Origin: Rhipidocladum racemiflorum
Lineage: Eukaryota; Streptophyta; Magnoliopsida; Poales; Poaceae
NCBI GenBank assembly: GCA_036346355.1
Contig: CM070584.1
Span: forward strand, 28,180,039-28,244,038
Length of the DNA stretch: 64,000 nt
Direction: 5' to 3'
The notes beneath the pieces are model-generated. The model did not search any database. It saw only the letters and a program-made list of their open reading frames with translations, and was not told the origin of the DNA. Positions 54,862-64,000 of the stretch are shown one piece after another. The translations under genes and the position numbers were made by a program. Numbering within the stretch: position 1 is the stretch's first letter; every line of letters starts with the position of its first letter.

Positions 54862-57800
54862 ATGAACCTAAGGCAATGGATGTACAATGCGGACCGTCGC
54901 TCGAGAGAGTTCATTGATGGCGCAAGTGTGCTTTTCTCGATGCGGCCATTGCATTCCTCGCCTCCAGGCAGCTTCATATGTTGTCCGTGCGTAGATTGCA
55001 AGAACGAGAAGGAGCACTCACAGCGATGGCAGGTTATGAACCATTTGATGATGAGAGGTTTCATGCCAAACTATACCTGTTGGACCAACCATGGCGAAGA
55101 CGAGGAAGACGATAAAGAAGACGAGGACTACGATAAAGAAGACGAGGAAGAAGAAGAGGGATTCAACAATATCCTGACGCCACGCAATGCTATTCCGTGG
55201 GAGATACACTCCTGACTTTGGTGGTGATGAGTGGACCAGATCTTTGCGTGATGGTGAGGGAGACTACACAGATGAAAGACAGTTCGAGAAGTTCCAGCGC
55301 ATGTTAGAGGACCACATAACTCCTCTGTACCCAAACTGTGGGCAGGACCACAAAAAGTTGCGTACCACACTTGAACTTATGCAATGGAAGGCCACAAATA
55401 GTGTGTCAGATAAGGGATTCGATGAGTTGTTATCACTCATAAAGAAGTTGCTTCCAGAAGATAACACTCTGCCTGAATCTACATATGAAGCAAAGGAAGT
55501 CGTCTGCCCTTTGGGACTGAAAGTACAGAAGATACACGCATGTCGTAACGATTGCATCCTGTATCGCAATGCATATGCTAATTTGGATGTTTGTCCAGTG
55601 TGCAAAGAATCACGGTATAAGGTGAAGAGAGATGATCCAGGTGAAATAGATGGGGATCGTAAGAAGAAGAGACCTCCAGCTAAAGTGCTGTGGTATTTCC
55701 CTGTCATTCCCCGATTGAACCGTATGTTTGCTAACAAAGCGCATGCCCAGATGATGCGTTGGCACAAAGAAGAGCGTAAGGATGACGGTATGCTTAGACA
55801 CCCTGCAGATGGCTCACAGTGGAGAAAAGTAGATCGGATGTACCCAGACTTCGCACAAGAGGTGAAAACATAAGGTTTGGGTTAAGTACCGATGGGATGA
55901 ATCCTTTCGGAGAGTTGAGCAGCAACCATAGCACCTGGCCTGTTACACTATGTATGTATAACATTCCTCCATGGTTGTGCATGAAGCGAAAGTACATCAT
56001 GATGCCGTTGTTGATCCAAGGCCCCAAGCAACCTGGAAATGACATCGATGTCTACCTGAAACCATTGGTTGAAGATCTTGTGACGTTGTGGGAGGATGGT
56101 GCACGGGTATGGGATGAGTACAAAAGGGAGTATTTCACCCTACGTGCATTGTTATTTGTAACAATCAACGATCGCCAGCTCTCAGAACTGTCCGGCCAAA
56201 CTATCAAAGGATATAGAGCTTGCGTCCAATGCTTAGATGAAACGGATAGCATGTACCTGAAAAACTCTCGAAAGGTTGTGTACATGGGTCACCGTAGGTT
56301 TCTTCCTACGAGTCACCCATGGCGGAAGAAGTGCAGGAAATTTAACGGGCAACTAGACCTTCGTGCTAGGCCTCAACATCGTACTGGGTCACATGTACTT
56401 GCTATGGTAAAGAATCTAAAAGTAGTATTCGGAAAGGGTCCTGGAAGCAAACCTGTGCAGAATGAGGATGGTCAGGCACCAATGTGGAAGAAGTCAATAT
56501 TTTGGGACTTGCCTTATTGGGAAGTCTTGGAGGTTCGTCACTCACTTGACTTCATGCACATCACGAAGAATGTTTGCTTGAACCTGCTAGGCTACATAGA
56601 TATGTATGGCCAATCAAAAGATACACTGCAAGCTCGGAAGGACCTTAAACTCTTGGAACTGAGGAACGACCTACATCCGGAAAAGAGAGAAAAAGGACAA
56701 CATTACCTACATCCTGCGAGCTACACTCTAAGCAAAGATGAGAAAAAAAGCATGATAGAGTGCCTGAATAGTGTGAAGGTCCCTTCCGGATACTCATCGA
56801 ATGTAAAGAGACTCATAAACACGAAAGAGAATAAAATCGTACACCTGAAATCCCATGATTGTCTTGTTTTGATGACACAGCTGCTCCCAGTGGCTACAAG
56901 AGGTATACTTCCCGAGTGGGTACGAGGGACAATCACAAAGCTGTGTTCTTTTTTCAACGCGATTTCGCAGAAGGTCATCGACCCAGATAAACTAAGTAAG
57001 CTGCAGGATGACGTGGTACAAAGTGTGGTTTGTCTTGAGATGATATTTCCTCATGCGTTCTTTGATATTATGGTTCATCTCACTGTTCACCTTGTCAAAG
57101 AGATAGGTATTCTCGGACCCGTGTATCTGCACAACATGTTCCCTTCCGAGAGGTACATGAGTGTGCTAAAGAAGTATGTTCGTAACCGTTCTCGTCCGGA
57201 AGGATGCATTGCCGAGGGTTATGGGACAGAGGAGGTGATTGAGTTTTGTGTGGATTACATTAATGATCTAAATCCGATCGGCGTCCCTATATCACGTCAT
57301 GAGGGGAGGCTACGGGGAAAAGGGACACTAGGAAGGAAAGCAATTGCATGCAATGATCTTCTTACATTTAAGCAAGCACATTTCACGGTTTTGAAACAAT
57401 CAACTGTGGTGGCCCCGTATGTTGTTGAGCACAAGAGTATTCTACGCCGTGAATTCCCTGGGAGGTCTGAGGATTGATAACACTGAAGCACATGGATTCT
57501 TTTGGCGCGTGGTTACAAAACTATATCCTTTTCAAAGGGTCGACAATGAACAGCTTGCAACGATTAGCACGGGACCTTCTAGTGAAATCGTGACATTCAA
57601 GGGGTACGAGATAAATGGTTACACATTTTACACCAGATCCTGTGATAACAAGAGCACCAATCGTAGCAATGGTGTCCGCATAGATGCCGAGGACAACAAA
57701 GGCAAGGTGGACACATATTATGGTTTCATAGAAGAGATATGGGGCTTGACTATGGACCTTTAAAGGTCCTCTATTTAAGTGCCAATGGGTCAAACTGACT

Positions 57801-58157
57801 TCAGCGGCGTAAAGGTCGACAAATACGGCATGACAACCTGTTGACCTCACGCAAGTCGGCTATAGGCGCGAACCGCTCGCCCTTGCAAATGATGTGAGAC
57901 AGGTCTTCTATGTAATAGACATGTCAAGCAAACCTAAGAAGCAGAAAGATAATAATAAGCCAAAGCGACATGTGGTTCTCCAAGGCAAACGAAGGATTGT
58001 CGGAGTTGAGGACGTCACAGATGAGGAAGAGTATAGTCAGTTCGACGAGCTCCCTCCTTTTGCGGTAGATGTTGACATAAGCCTCCAGAATGACACAGAC
58101 GTGGATGCTCCTTACATACGTCACGATCATAACGAAGGAAGACTTGTAAAGACATAG
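54862..58157 (+). pseudogene. tnp2-like: CACTA TNP2-like transposase (En/Spm type), frameshifted
   Basis: This family catalyses cut-and-paste of CACTA elements. The N-terminal transposase-associated domain reads WMYNADRRSREFIDGASVLF, then FICCPCVDCKN and YTCWTNHGE (54862-55095), followed by an acidic run. The Transposase_21 core (55187-56500) has HACRNDCILYRNAYANLDVC, FGLSTDGMNPFGELSSNHST (the first catalytic Asp region) and LDFMHITKNVCLNLLG. The DUF4218-like region contains FPHAFFDIMVHLTVHLVKEI and FPSERYMSVLKKYVRN (57045-57190), and a DUF4216-like region has DTYYGFIEEIWGL (57700-57750). The end is an acidic tail to 58157. Frameshifts lie near 55190, 55865, 57470 and 57760, so the copy is dead. 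An intact protein would be around 1050 residues. Confidence 0.9.
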
Positions 58158-58225
58158 TATGGTACTACTTAAAATGTAGTATTACTGTATAAACTTATTT
58201 ATTTGAACTTGTGTGATAATTTTTA

Positions 58226-58511
58226 GACGTGTCTTCTACTGCTTATTTGAAATAAACCTCATGAAATAAACCTACTGGAATAAACAATAAAGAAATAAAC
58301 CTTATGGAATGAACAATAATCAAATAAAGAATATAAAGAATAAACAAATAAAGATACAATAAACAACAAACAAATAAACCTCATGAAATAAACAATTAAC
58401 AATAAAGAAACAATAAACAACAAACAAATAAATAATATGAACACTTAAAAAAAATAAAAGAAAATAAAAATAAAAGAAAGGCCGGCGGGGCGCGAGTGGG
58501 GCTCGAACCCT
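58226..58511 (-). repeat. A/T-rich and SINE-like sequence, left copy of a target duplication
   Basis: 58226-58440 is built of AAATAAACC and ACAATAAA words. From 58295 to 58511 it repeats, with about 100 bp extra inside, the sequence found again at 58909-59025, ending GTGGGGCTCGAACCCT. The plastid insert begins directly after. Confidence 0.75.
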
Positions 58512-58892
58512 ACAATATGGGGTCAAAAAGCCAAAAAAATAAGTGATTCGTTTTTAGCCCTTATAAAAAGAAAACGGATTCTTGAACCTCTTTCACGCTC
58601 ATGTCACGTCGAGGTACTGCAGAAAAAAGAACTGCAAAATCCGATCCAATTTTTCGTAATCGATTAGTTAACATGGTGGTTAACCGTATTATGAAAGACG
58701 GAAAAAAATCATTGGCTTATCAAATTCTCTATCGAGCCGTGAAAAAGATTCAACAAAAGACAGAAACAAATCCACTATTGGTTTTACGTCAAGCAATACG
58801 TAGAGTAACTCCCAATATAGGAGTAAAAACAAGACGTAATAAAAAAGGATCGACGCGGAAAGTTCCGATTGAAATAGGATCTAAACAAGGAA
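58512..58892 (+). other. rps7: Nuclear plastid DNA insert (NUPT) with 5' part of rps7
   Basis: This is a chloroplast DNA fragment in the nucleus. From ATG 58601 the translation MSRRGTAEKRTAKSDPIFRN to IEIGSKQG matches the first 97 or so residues of grass plastid ribosomal protein S7 with no break. It then diverges into ILWK-stop, against a full length near 156. The upstream 58512-58600 is consistent with the plastid rps7 leader. The insert is flanked by a duplicated stretch of nuclear sequence. The intact reading suggests recent arrival. It would not be a working plastid protein gene here. Confidence 0.92.
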
Positions 58893-58908
58893 TCTTATGG
58901 AAATAGCA

Positions 58909-59025
58909 TGGAATAAACCTTATGGAATGAACAATAATCAAATAAAGAATATGAACACTTAAAAAAAATAAAAGAAAATAAAAATAAAAGAAAGGCCGGC
59001 GGGGCGCGAGTGGGGCTCGAACCCT
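58909..59025 (-). repeat. Right copy of the duplication flanking the plastid insert
   Basis: 117 bp matching parts of 58295-58511: AATAAACCTTATGGAATGAA, then AAAAGAAAATAAAAATAAAA and CCGGCGGGGCGCGAG, ending at GCTCGAACCCT. After this the sequence runs on into the rest of the SINE-like unit. Confidence 0.85.
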
Positions 59026-59090
59026 CGTGGGTGGCCACGAGCCCGCACTTAAGCGCCCGCGCTAGCCAAGGGGGAGAGGAGAGTTCTTGT
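58985..59090 (-). mobile_element. SINE-like or tRNA-derived sequence with Pol III boxes
   Basis: On the minus strand an A-box-like TGGCTAGCGCGGG is followed 45 bp later by a B-box-like GGTTCGAGCCC, the spacing of a tRNA gene. A T-rich tail follows, as in rice p-SINE-type elements. Acceptor-stem pairing is not convincing, so it is not called a tRNA. Confidence 0.4.
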
Positions 59091-59136
59091 TACCCAGTGT
59101 AGGTAACTATTTGTTTTAAGTGTTACGTATCGGTAC

Positions 59137-59425
59137 TGTTACAAGCGGTTCGTAATACAAACCGCTTGTAGAGATATATTCTACAAGCGGTTCCAATTAA
59201 TAACCGCTTGTAGAGGTACATTTACAAGCGGTTTTTATTACAAACCGCTTGTAGAGATAAATTATACAAGCGGTTCTAACTACGAACCGCTTGTAGAGAT
59301 AGATTCTACAAGCGGTGCTAACTACGAACCGCTTGTAGAGGTACATTTATAAGCGGTTCCAATTACGAACCGCTTGTAGAGGTACATTTATAAGCGGTTC
59401 CAATTACGAACCGCTTGTAAAAGTG
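59137..59425. repeat. Subterminal palindromic repeats of CACTA 2
   Basis: Seven inverted pairs of ACAAGCGGTT and AACCGCTTGTAGA, about 40 bp apart. They are similar in design to, but distinct in sequence from, those at 54065-54295. No CACTA terminus is visible to the left, so the outer end seems lost or the array is internal. Confidence 0.85.
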
Positions 59426-59629
59426 GCTTCCTATATATATCGCTTGCGCTCTCTCACTTGGTCACATCTCCAAACTTTTCCTAAGTCCCGCGCCTCTCGC
59501 TTCAAGCCGTGGCGCGCTCGCCGCCTCCTCTGCGCACTGCCGCTGCCGCCTCCGCCGGGCCTCCGAGTCTTCCTCCATCACGCCGACGCCGCTCGCGCCA
59601 TTTTACCCCTGAGGAGCTAGGTATAGCCG

Positions 59630-60225
59630 TGCCTACACCCCCAGCTCCTCTGTTACACTTGCACATAAGGTGTTCGATTTAAATGCCTGCAAGGCGTTTT
59701 GATGTGTATGTATGTAGGTGATGGTATATGTATGTTGGTGATGGTATATGTATGTTGGTATGTTCATATATGTATGGTATGTTGGTATATATGTATGTTG
59801 GTATGTATATATGTTGGTATGTATGTTGGTATGTATATGTAGACATTGTATATGTTGGTATGTATGTTGGTATGTATAGCCGTGCCTACACCCCCAGCTC
59901 CTCCTGTTACACTTGCACATAAGGTGTTCGACGAAATGCCCGCAAGGCGTTTTGATGTGTATGTATGTAGGTGATGGTATATGTATGTTGGTGATGGTAT
60001 ATGTATGTTGGTATGATGGTATATGTATGTTGGTATGTTCATATATGTATGGTATGTTGGTATATATGTATGTTGGTATGTATATATGTTGGTATGTATA
60101 TGTAGACATTGTATATGTTGGTATGTATGTTGGTATGTATATGTAGACATTGTATATGTTGGTATGTATGTTGGTATGTATATATGTTGGTATGTATATA
60201 TGTTGGTATGTATTCGTATCCGACG
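59630..60225. repeat. Duplicated block with TATGTTGG microsatellite
   Basis: The block starting AGCCGTGCCTACACCCCCAG occurs at 59625 and again at 59877, each followed by a run of TATGTATGTTGG-type repeats to about 60215. Period about 250 bp. Open frames across it (Tyr, Ile, Pro or Val, Cys, Trp rich) are artefacts. Confidence 0.9.
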
Positions 60226-60792
60226 AATATCAGATTCTTTTACCATTTCCCTAAAAACAGATACCGAATACAGATACGGTCCGGATATTATCGGTTCCGT
60301 TTTCATCCCTAGCTACGAGGGAGAGAAGGCAATCGGCACAGCTTGAGGTGGCTGATGGCAACAGTGTGATAGATTTGGAAGTGGGCACAAATCTCAAGGA
60401 AATTCAATGGGAGTTTACTGCTAGTGATAAGGGATATATTCTTCTGGTTCTTTGGCGGCCCAAATTTAATATAAATAGGCCGTCCGCCTTGATAGTAGCA
60501 TGTAGAGGCGAGCCCATTTTGTTTAGATTCTTCCTAGGGATGTGGTAAGAGAAGGCCCACTCCCTTGGGCTCTCGATGTCACTTAGATTTTTAAAAAAAC
60601 TCAATTTGTAAATGTAAAACGTTAAAAAATATTGGATAAATAAATTTTGGTATGTATGTGTGCTCACTATTGTATATAGACATTGAGAGACATTGTATAT
60701 ATATGTTGAGAGACATTGTATATATATATGTTGTTATAGATGTTTTCGAATTTAAGTTTACATTATATTAACATTTACTTGAATTAGGATAG
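60226..60792. other. Leader or intron region upstream of the CACTA 2 gene
   Basis: A short open frame (60348-60548) shows no domain. Sequence becomes AT-rich toward 60792. A 5' leader or intron of the downstream gene is likely. Confidence 0.35.
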
Positions 60793-63700
60793 ATGGCACA
60801 ACCAACACGTGGTGACCCTAATTTTGACGAGGAAGAACAGCCTCTGTTAGACTCCATCTGCGTTTATGAAGGTGATGTCGCAAATTGATGAGGCTATTGG
60901 TGCCGCAGGCCGTGTGGCTTAACACTCGTTCCGGCGAGAACGTGGACACCGCTGGACACCGAGGTATAGTCAGAAGAAAATAATTCCCGTGGGCATGTTA
61001 ATTAATCGCAATTCATTATTAGAATACACTCTAACATGTTATATATATGTTTGTGTATTTAAAGTCTGGTACATCGAGCAACCAATCCAAGAATTGGGGA
61101 CCTAACAAGAAGCCGCCCACAAAGCATGTGTTTACCGACATTGACCACGATGGGAAGCCGATCGCCTCTTTTCAAATAGCTTGGGCCGTTCAACAACGCA
61201 TGCGGTTACCACGTAAGGGATCACATCCCAATTAGCATCAAGAAATGGGCTGAAGTTCCTCAAGCTACCAAGGACCTCCTCTGGCAAGATATTCTGGAAA
61301 ATTTCACATTTCCTCAAGGGTTTCGAGACAAGGCCAAGAATTATACTTTGAAGAAGATGGCACTCTCATTTCAGTCATGGAAGTCGGCTCAAAGAAAAAG
61401 TACGTGCGTATGGGAGAAAGACCTGACTTCAACCAATTTCCTAATCTGGCCGATCACCGGAAGCATTCGAGGAGTACAAGATGTCACCAAGGCCAGCCGC
61501 AAGTCAAAAGAATAAGACCAATGCACAGATGAAGAAGTACCACCACCATCTCGGCACCGGTGGTTACCTCAAGGCAGTACCGAAATGGGACAAGAAAGAA
61601 GAACAATTATTGGCCAAGGACGTCACACCGACATCGCTTTGTGGGAAGAGCGCTGCGCAATTGGTTCATGGGTCACTGGGAGCCTTGCAGATGATGGCGC
61701 TTTGGTGATGCGCCCAAATGTACAAGATGTTGGCCAAAGAATTGTACAGCCGTCGGCCGAGCGCCTCGGCCAGGCTCTTTTGTGGTAGACAGGGAGAACG
61801 ATGAGCTAACACATGCTCTCCAAACCCCGAGCACCGGGATGGACACGAGGTTTGGGCAAGACGCCATGGAAGTACGGTTTCTCCAAGGATACGCTGCATG
61901 TGAGCCGCCAGAGAAGCAAAACAAGAGAAGCAAATAAAATGCGCCAATTGGAATCGGAGCTTAGAGCAACTCAGGCTAGCATTGAGACCTAGTGGCGCAA
62001 CAAGTTGCGCAACAAGTGCAGAGATAGCTCTCGGTAACTTTCAGGGATCGCAGGGTCCAATCAATCACCGGACATCGCGATCAGCCCCTCGCCATGGCGA
62101 GCACCTGGCGTCCACCGGGCCCCTCAAGGGGACGAAGACTTGCAAGCCCATTATCCCGTTGATGACATAAGGGTTCGACGCCATGTGAGCTACACGTTGA
62201 TGCGCCGCAACCTCTCCATCGTGGTGGCTTACGGCATGGCATTGCCGGTGTCACCGGCCGCACCTTCCACCGCAACACAATACCCATGGGTTACTCGAAG
62301 GTCGCAGTGGAGGAGGTGCTGAGCGGATTTGAAGAACTACTACTCGATATTGCTGGAGGCGACGACGTTACCAAGCTTGGACAGGCCCTCCACAATATCA
62401 TCCTCTGGCGAAAAAGGTTGATCATATTTCCAGATGGCATGGAGGCGTCATCTCCAGAGCCGCCGGCTGTAGGAAGCTCGTCTCCTCCACAACGACAACC
62501 GACACCTCCTCCACAACGACAAGCCATGCCTCCTCGACAACCGACGCCTCCTTCAGCGTCGCCTCCTCCACAACAACAACCGACTCCTCCTCCACAACGA
62601 CAACCGACACCTCCTCCACAACGACAAGCCACGCCTCGACAACCGACGCCTCCTTCAAAGATCGCCTCCTCCACAACGACAACCGACTCCTCCTCCACAA
62701 CGACAACCGACACCTCCACCATCTCCTCCGAGGAAGAAGCTCAGGAGCCATACTACCCCACCGCTCCCACGAAGGCACACCCAGCCGGTCAAAAGGGTAA
62801 AGGAACCTCCAAAGAGGGCATATGATAGGACCGACGAGGAGAATTACGCGATCGTCGAAGAAGTGGCTGCACACTTCGCACCAAAGAAGTCACCGACCCA
62901 AACATACAAGTTGATCCAAAAGTGATGGAACACTTCGTGACTGGCCGTGCAATGCCACTCCTCGCACTGGCCCAACTATGAACGCATAATAATAAAGGCT
63001 ACATGGAAGAGTAAACGGGTCAAAGCGGCGGCAAAGCGTAAGAGAGATCAAGATCACCGGCAAGATCAGGAGAACCTTGAGAGATTCATGAAGGAGGCAG
63101 GACTCACTTCCGTAGGTGATCTCCCAATGGCAGAAGTCAAATGGCAATATAAGCTTGGCCGGGAGCTAATTGACCCTAATAAGATAAAGGACCTGCCAAC
63201 CAAGATGCGACAATTTCATGAATGGTACATGACAGAGTCTGCTCAACAAAGAAAAATGTTCCCTCTCCGGGTCAGACAAGAACATTTCTATCGCGGGGAC
63301 AACACCATATGGCTCGAATTCGAAGACATATACAATTTATACCATAGCGACTCTTTGAACGTGTCTCTCATGAGCTGCTGGTGCCTGTAAGTATCGAGCT
63401 CATAACTTTACCATTTACTTCCTTGTACCATAGAAGTGCAACTCTAATAACTTATCCATTTCTACGTAGAATGGAGATACAACGATGTAGAAAACAGAAC
63501 ATATTCAACGTGGGCTTCATCGACCCGGAGATTGTCAATGAGCTTGTCTTTCGATACAACGCTAAGGCTCTTGAAGATTACGTTCTAGATGCATTCTTGG
63601 GACAGCACTACAAACCATACATACTTCTGCCCTTCAACTTCATGTACGTATATTTACGTGTTCTCGTAACGCATTAATAAACTTATCTTTTCCAAGGCAT

Positions 63701-64000
63701 TCATAATCTTGCTAGCTAGTTATATATATGTCGCAATATATGAACAGGTTTCACTGGATCCTTTTGGTCATCAAGCTTGATAGTAGCAAGATCGTTGTTC
63801 AAGACTCAAAAAGGGGACCGGTGGAACAATATCAATATATCATTGACGTCCTAAACAGGTATATAGCAAATATATATACAATAGTTCCTTATTATATTGA
63901 AATACCTTGCTAATTCGAACTCTGATAATTGCTATTCATAATAACGCGTCACACAGGGCATTCGCAAGGTTTCGCAAGAGGCAACAAGGAGCTTTCGAGA
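60793..64000 (+). pseudogene. CACTA 2 gene: Transposase_24-like region plus Ulp1-like cysteine protease (partial)
   Basis: ATG at 60793 opens MAQPTRGDPNFDEEEQPLL. The Transposase_24-like region reads NWGPNKKPPTKHVFTDIDHD (61089-61148), then IKKWAEVPQATKDLLWQDIL, FQSWKSAQRK, HLGTGGYLKAVPKWDKKEEQ and ELTHALQTPEH, and ends in a coiled coil near 61960. A Pro and Gln linker with TPPPQRQ repeats follows (62460-62650). The C-terminal part holds WLEFEDIYNLYHSDSL (63313-63360), then exons FNVGF...LLPFNFM (63473-63643) and FHWILLVIKLDSSKIVVQDS (63749-63808). That last stretch has the HW and V-x-D-S pattern of Ulp1/C48 peptidases. The catalytic Gln and Cys would lie beyond the window. Frame slips near 60890, 61230, 61700 and 62000, and a stop near 62923, suggest decay. 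Confidence 0.68.

Larger units (their letters stand above)
54030..58225 (+). mobile_element. CACTA element 1 with TNP2-type transposase (left end and body)
   Basis: Starts CACTACTACAGAACCGGG at 54030. Subterminal palindromes AGAAGCGGTTTG and CAAACCGCTTCT follow (54065-54295), then a TNP2-like gene (54862-58157). No matching TAGTG right end was found; the right boundary here is only the end of recognisable element sequence. Confidence 0.78.
59137..64000 (+). mobile_element. CACTA element 2 (left part, runs off the window)
   Basis: Subterminal repeats (59137-59425), a leader with a duplicated block and a TATG-rich microsatellite (59630-60225), then a gene for a Transposase_24-like and Ulp1-like product (60793 onward). 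It may instead be the 3' half of the same CACTA element as 54030. Confidence 0.6.

Noticed and set aside
58601..58906. rps7 as a functional gene
   Set aside because: Only about 97 of roughly 156 codons match, then the frame runs into unrelated sequence. It lies in nuclear repeats without plastid neighbours.
59020..59095. A tRNA gene on the minus strand
   Set aside because: A and B boxes have tRNA spacing, but the acceptor stem does not pair and the sequence ends in a T-rich tail, which favours a SINE-like element.
59633..60306. Tyr, Thr, Ile, Pro-repeat and Cys, Trp, Val-repeat open frames
   Set aside because: They are translations of the TATGTTGG microsatellite in several frames.

Overview
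The window reads as a transposon-rich block of a plant nuclear chromosome, most probably a grass (Poaceae). The reasons are its element types: Ty3/gypsy elements of Tat type carrying antisense extra genes, SIRE-like Ty1/copia elements with giant LTRs, a Mutator-like element (MULE), CACTA elements with a TNP2-type transposase, and a plastid rps7 fragment that reads like the grass gene. No intact host gene is visible. The host-derived pieces are a TIP41-like pseudogene, an NB-ARC (NLR) fragment and a plastid DNA insert. I cannot name the species.

Layout. 1-29011 is nested LTR retrotransposons. A minus-strand Tat-type gypsy (A; integrase at 904-1900, then RNase H, reverse transcriptase, protease and gag at 9566-14356) is split by a minus-strand SIRE-like copia element (1901-9560) with two 1.74 kb LTRs, a 5-bp CTTTT target duplication, PBS and PPT. 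An LTR at 14418-15263 separates gypsy A from a second gypsy unit (B), which carries a plus-strand, intron-containing extra gene with its own TATA box (15557-18033) and an integrase end (18713-19084). A second SIRE-like copia (19085-26612) has lost gag, protease and part of integrase, has no matching target duplication, and abuts a third gypsy unit (C: antisense gene 26613-27769, LTR 28258-29011 with a duplicated promoter block).

29012-37683 holds small elements (MITEs, a tandem repeat, a gypsy leader remnant) and a 3.2 kb unit with TTA target duplications (32876-36082) that encloses a broken multi-exon TIP41-like gene.

37684-47334 is the most notable feature: a complete 9.65 kb MULE with about 100-bp terminal inverted repeats and a 10-bp target duplication (9 of 10 matching). 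It has three plus-strand genes: a mudrA-type transposase, a plant mobile domain (PMD) gene and a GRF-like zinc-finger gene. All three carry or appear to carry disabling mutations, so it looks like a recently dead copy of a multi-gene element.

47345-54029 holds a copia gag-protease fragment, an NLR fragment and a small non-autonomous CACTA element. 54030-64000 holds a CACTA TNP2 transposase gene, a SINE-like sequence split by plastid rps7 DNA with the target site duplicated, and the 5' part of a second CACTA-type gene (Transposase_24-like plus Ulp1-like protease) that runs off the window.
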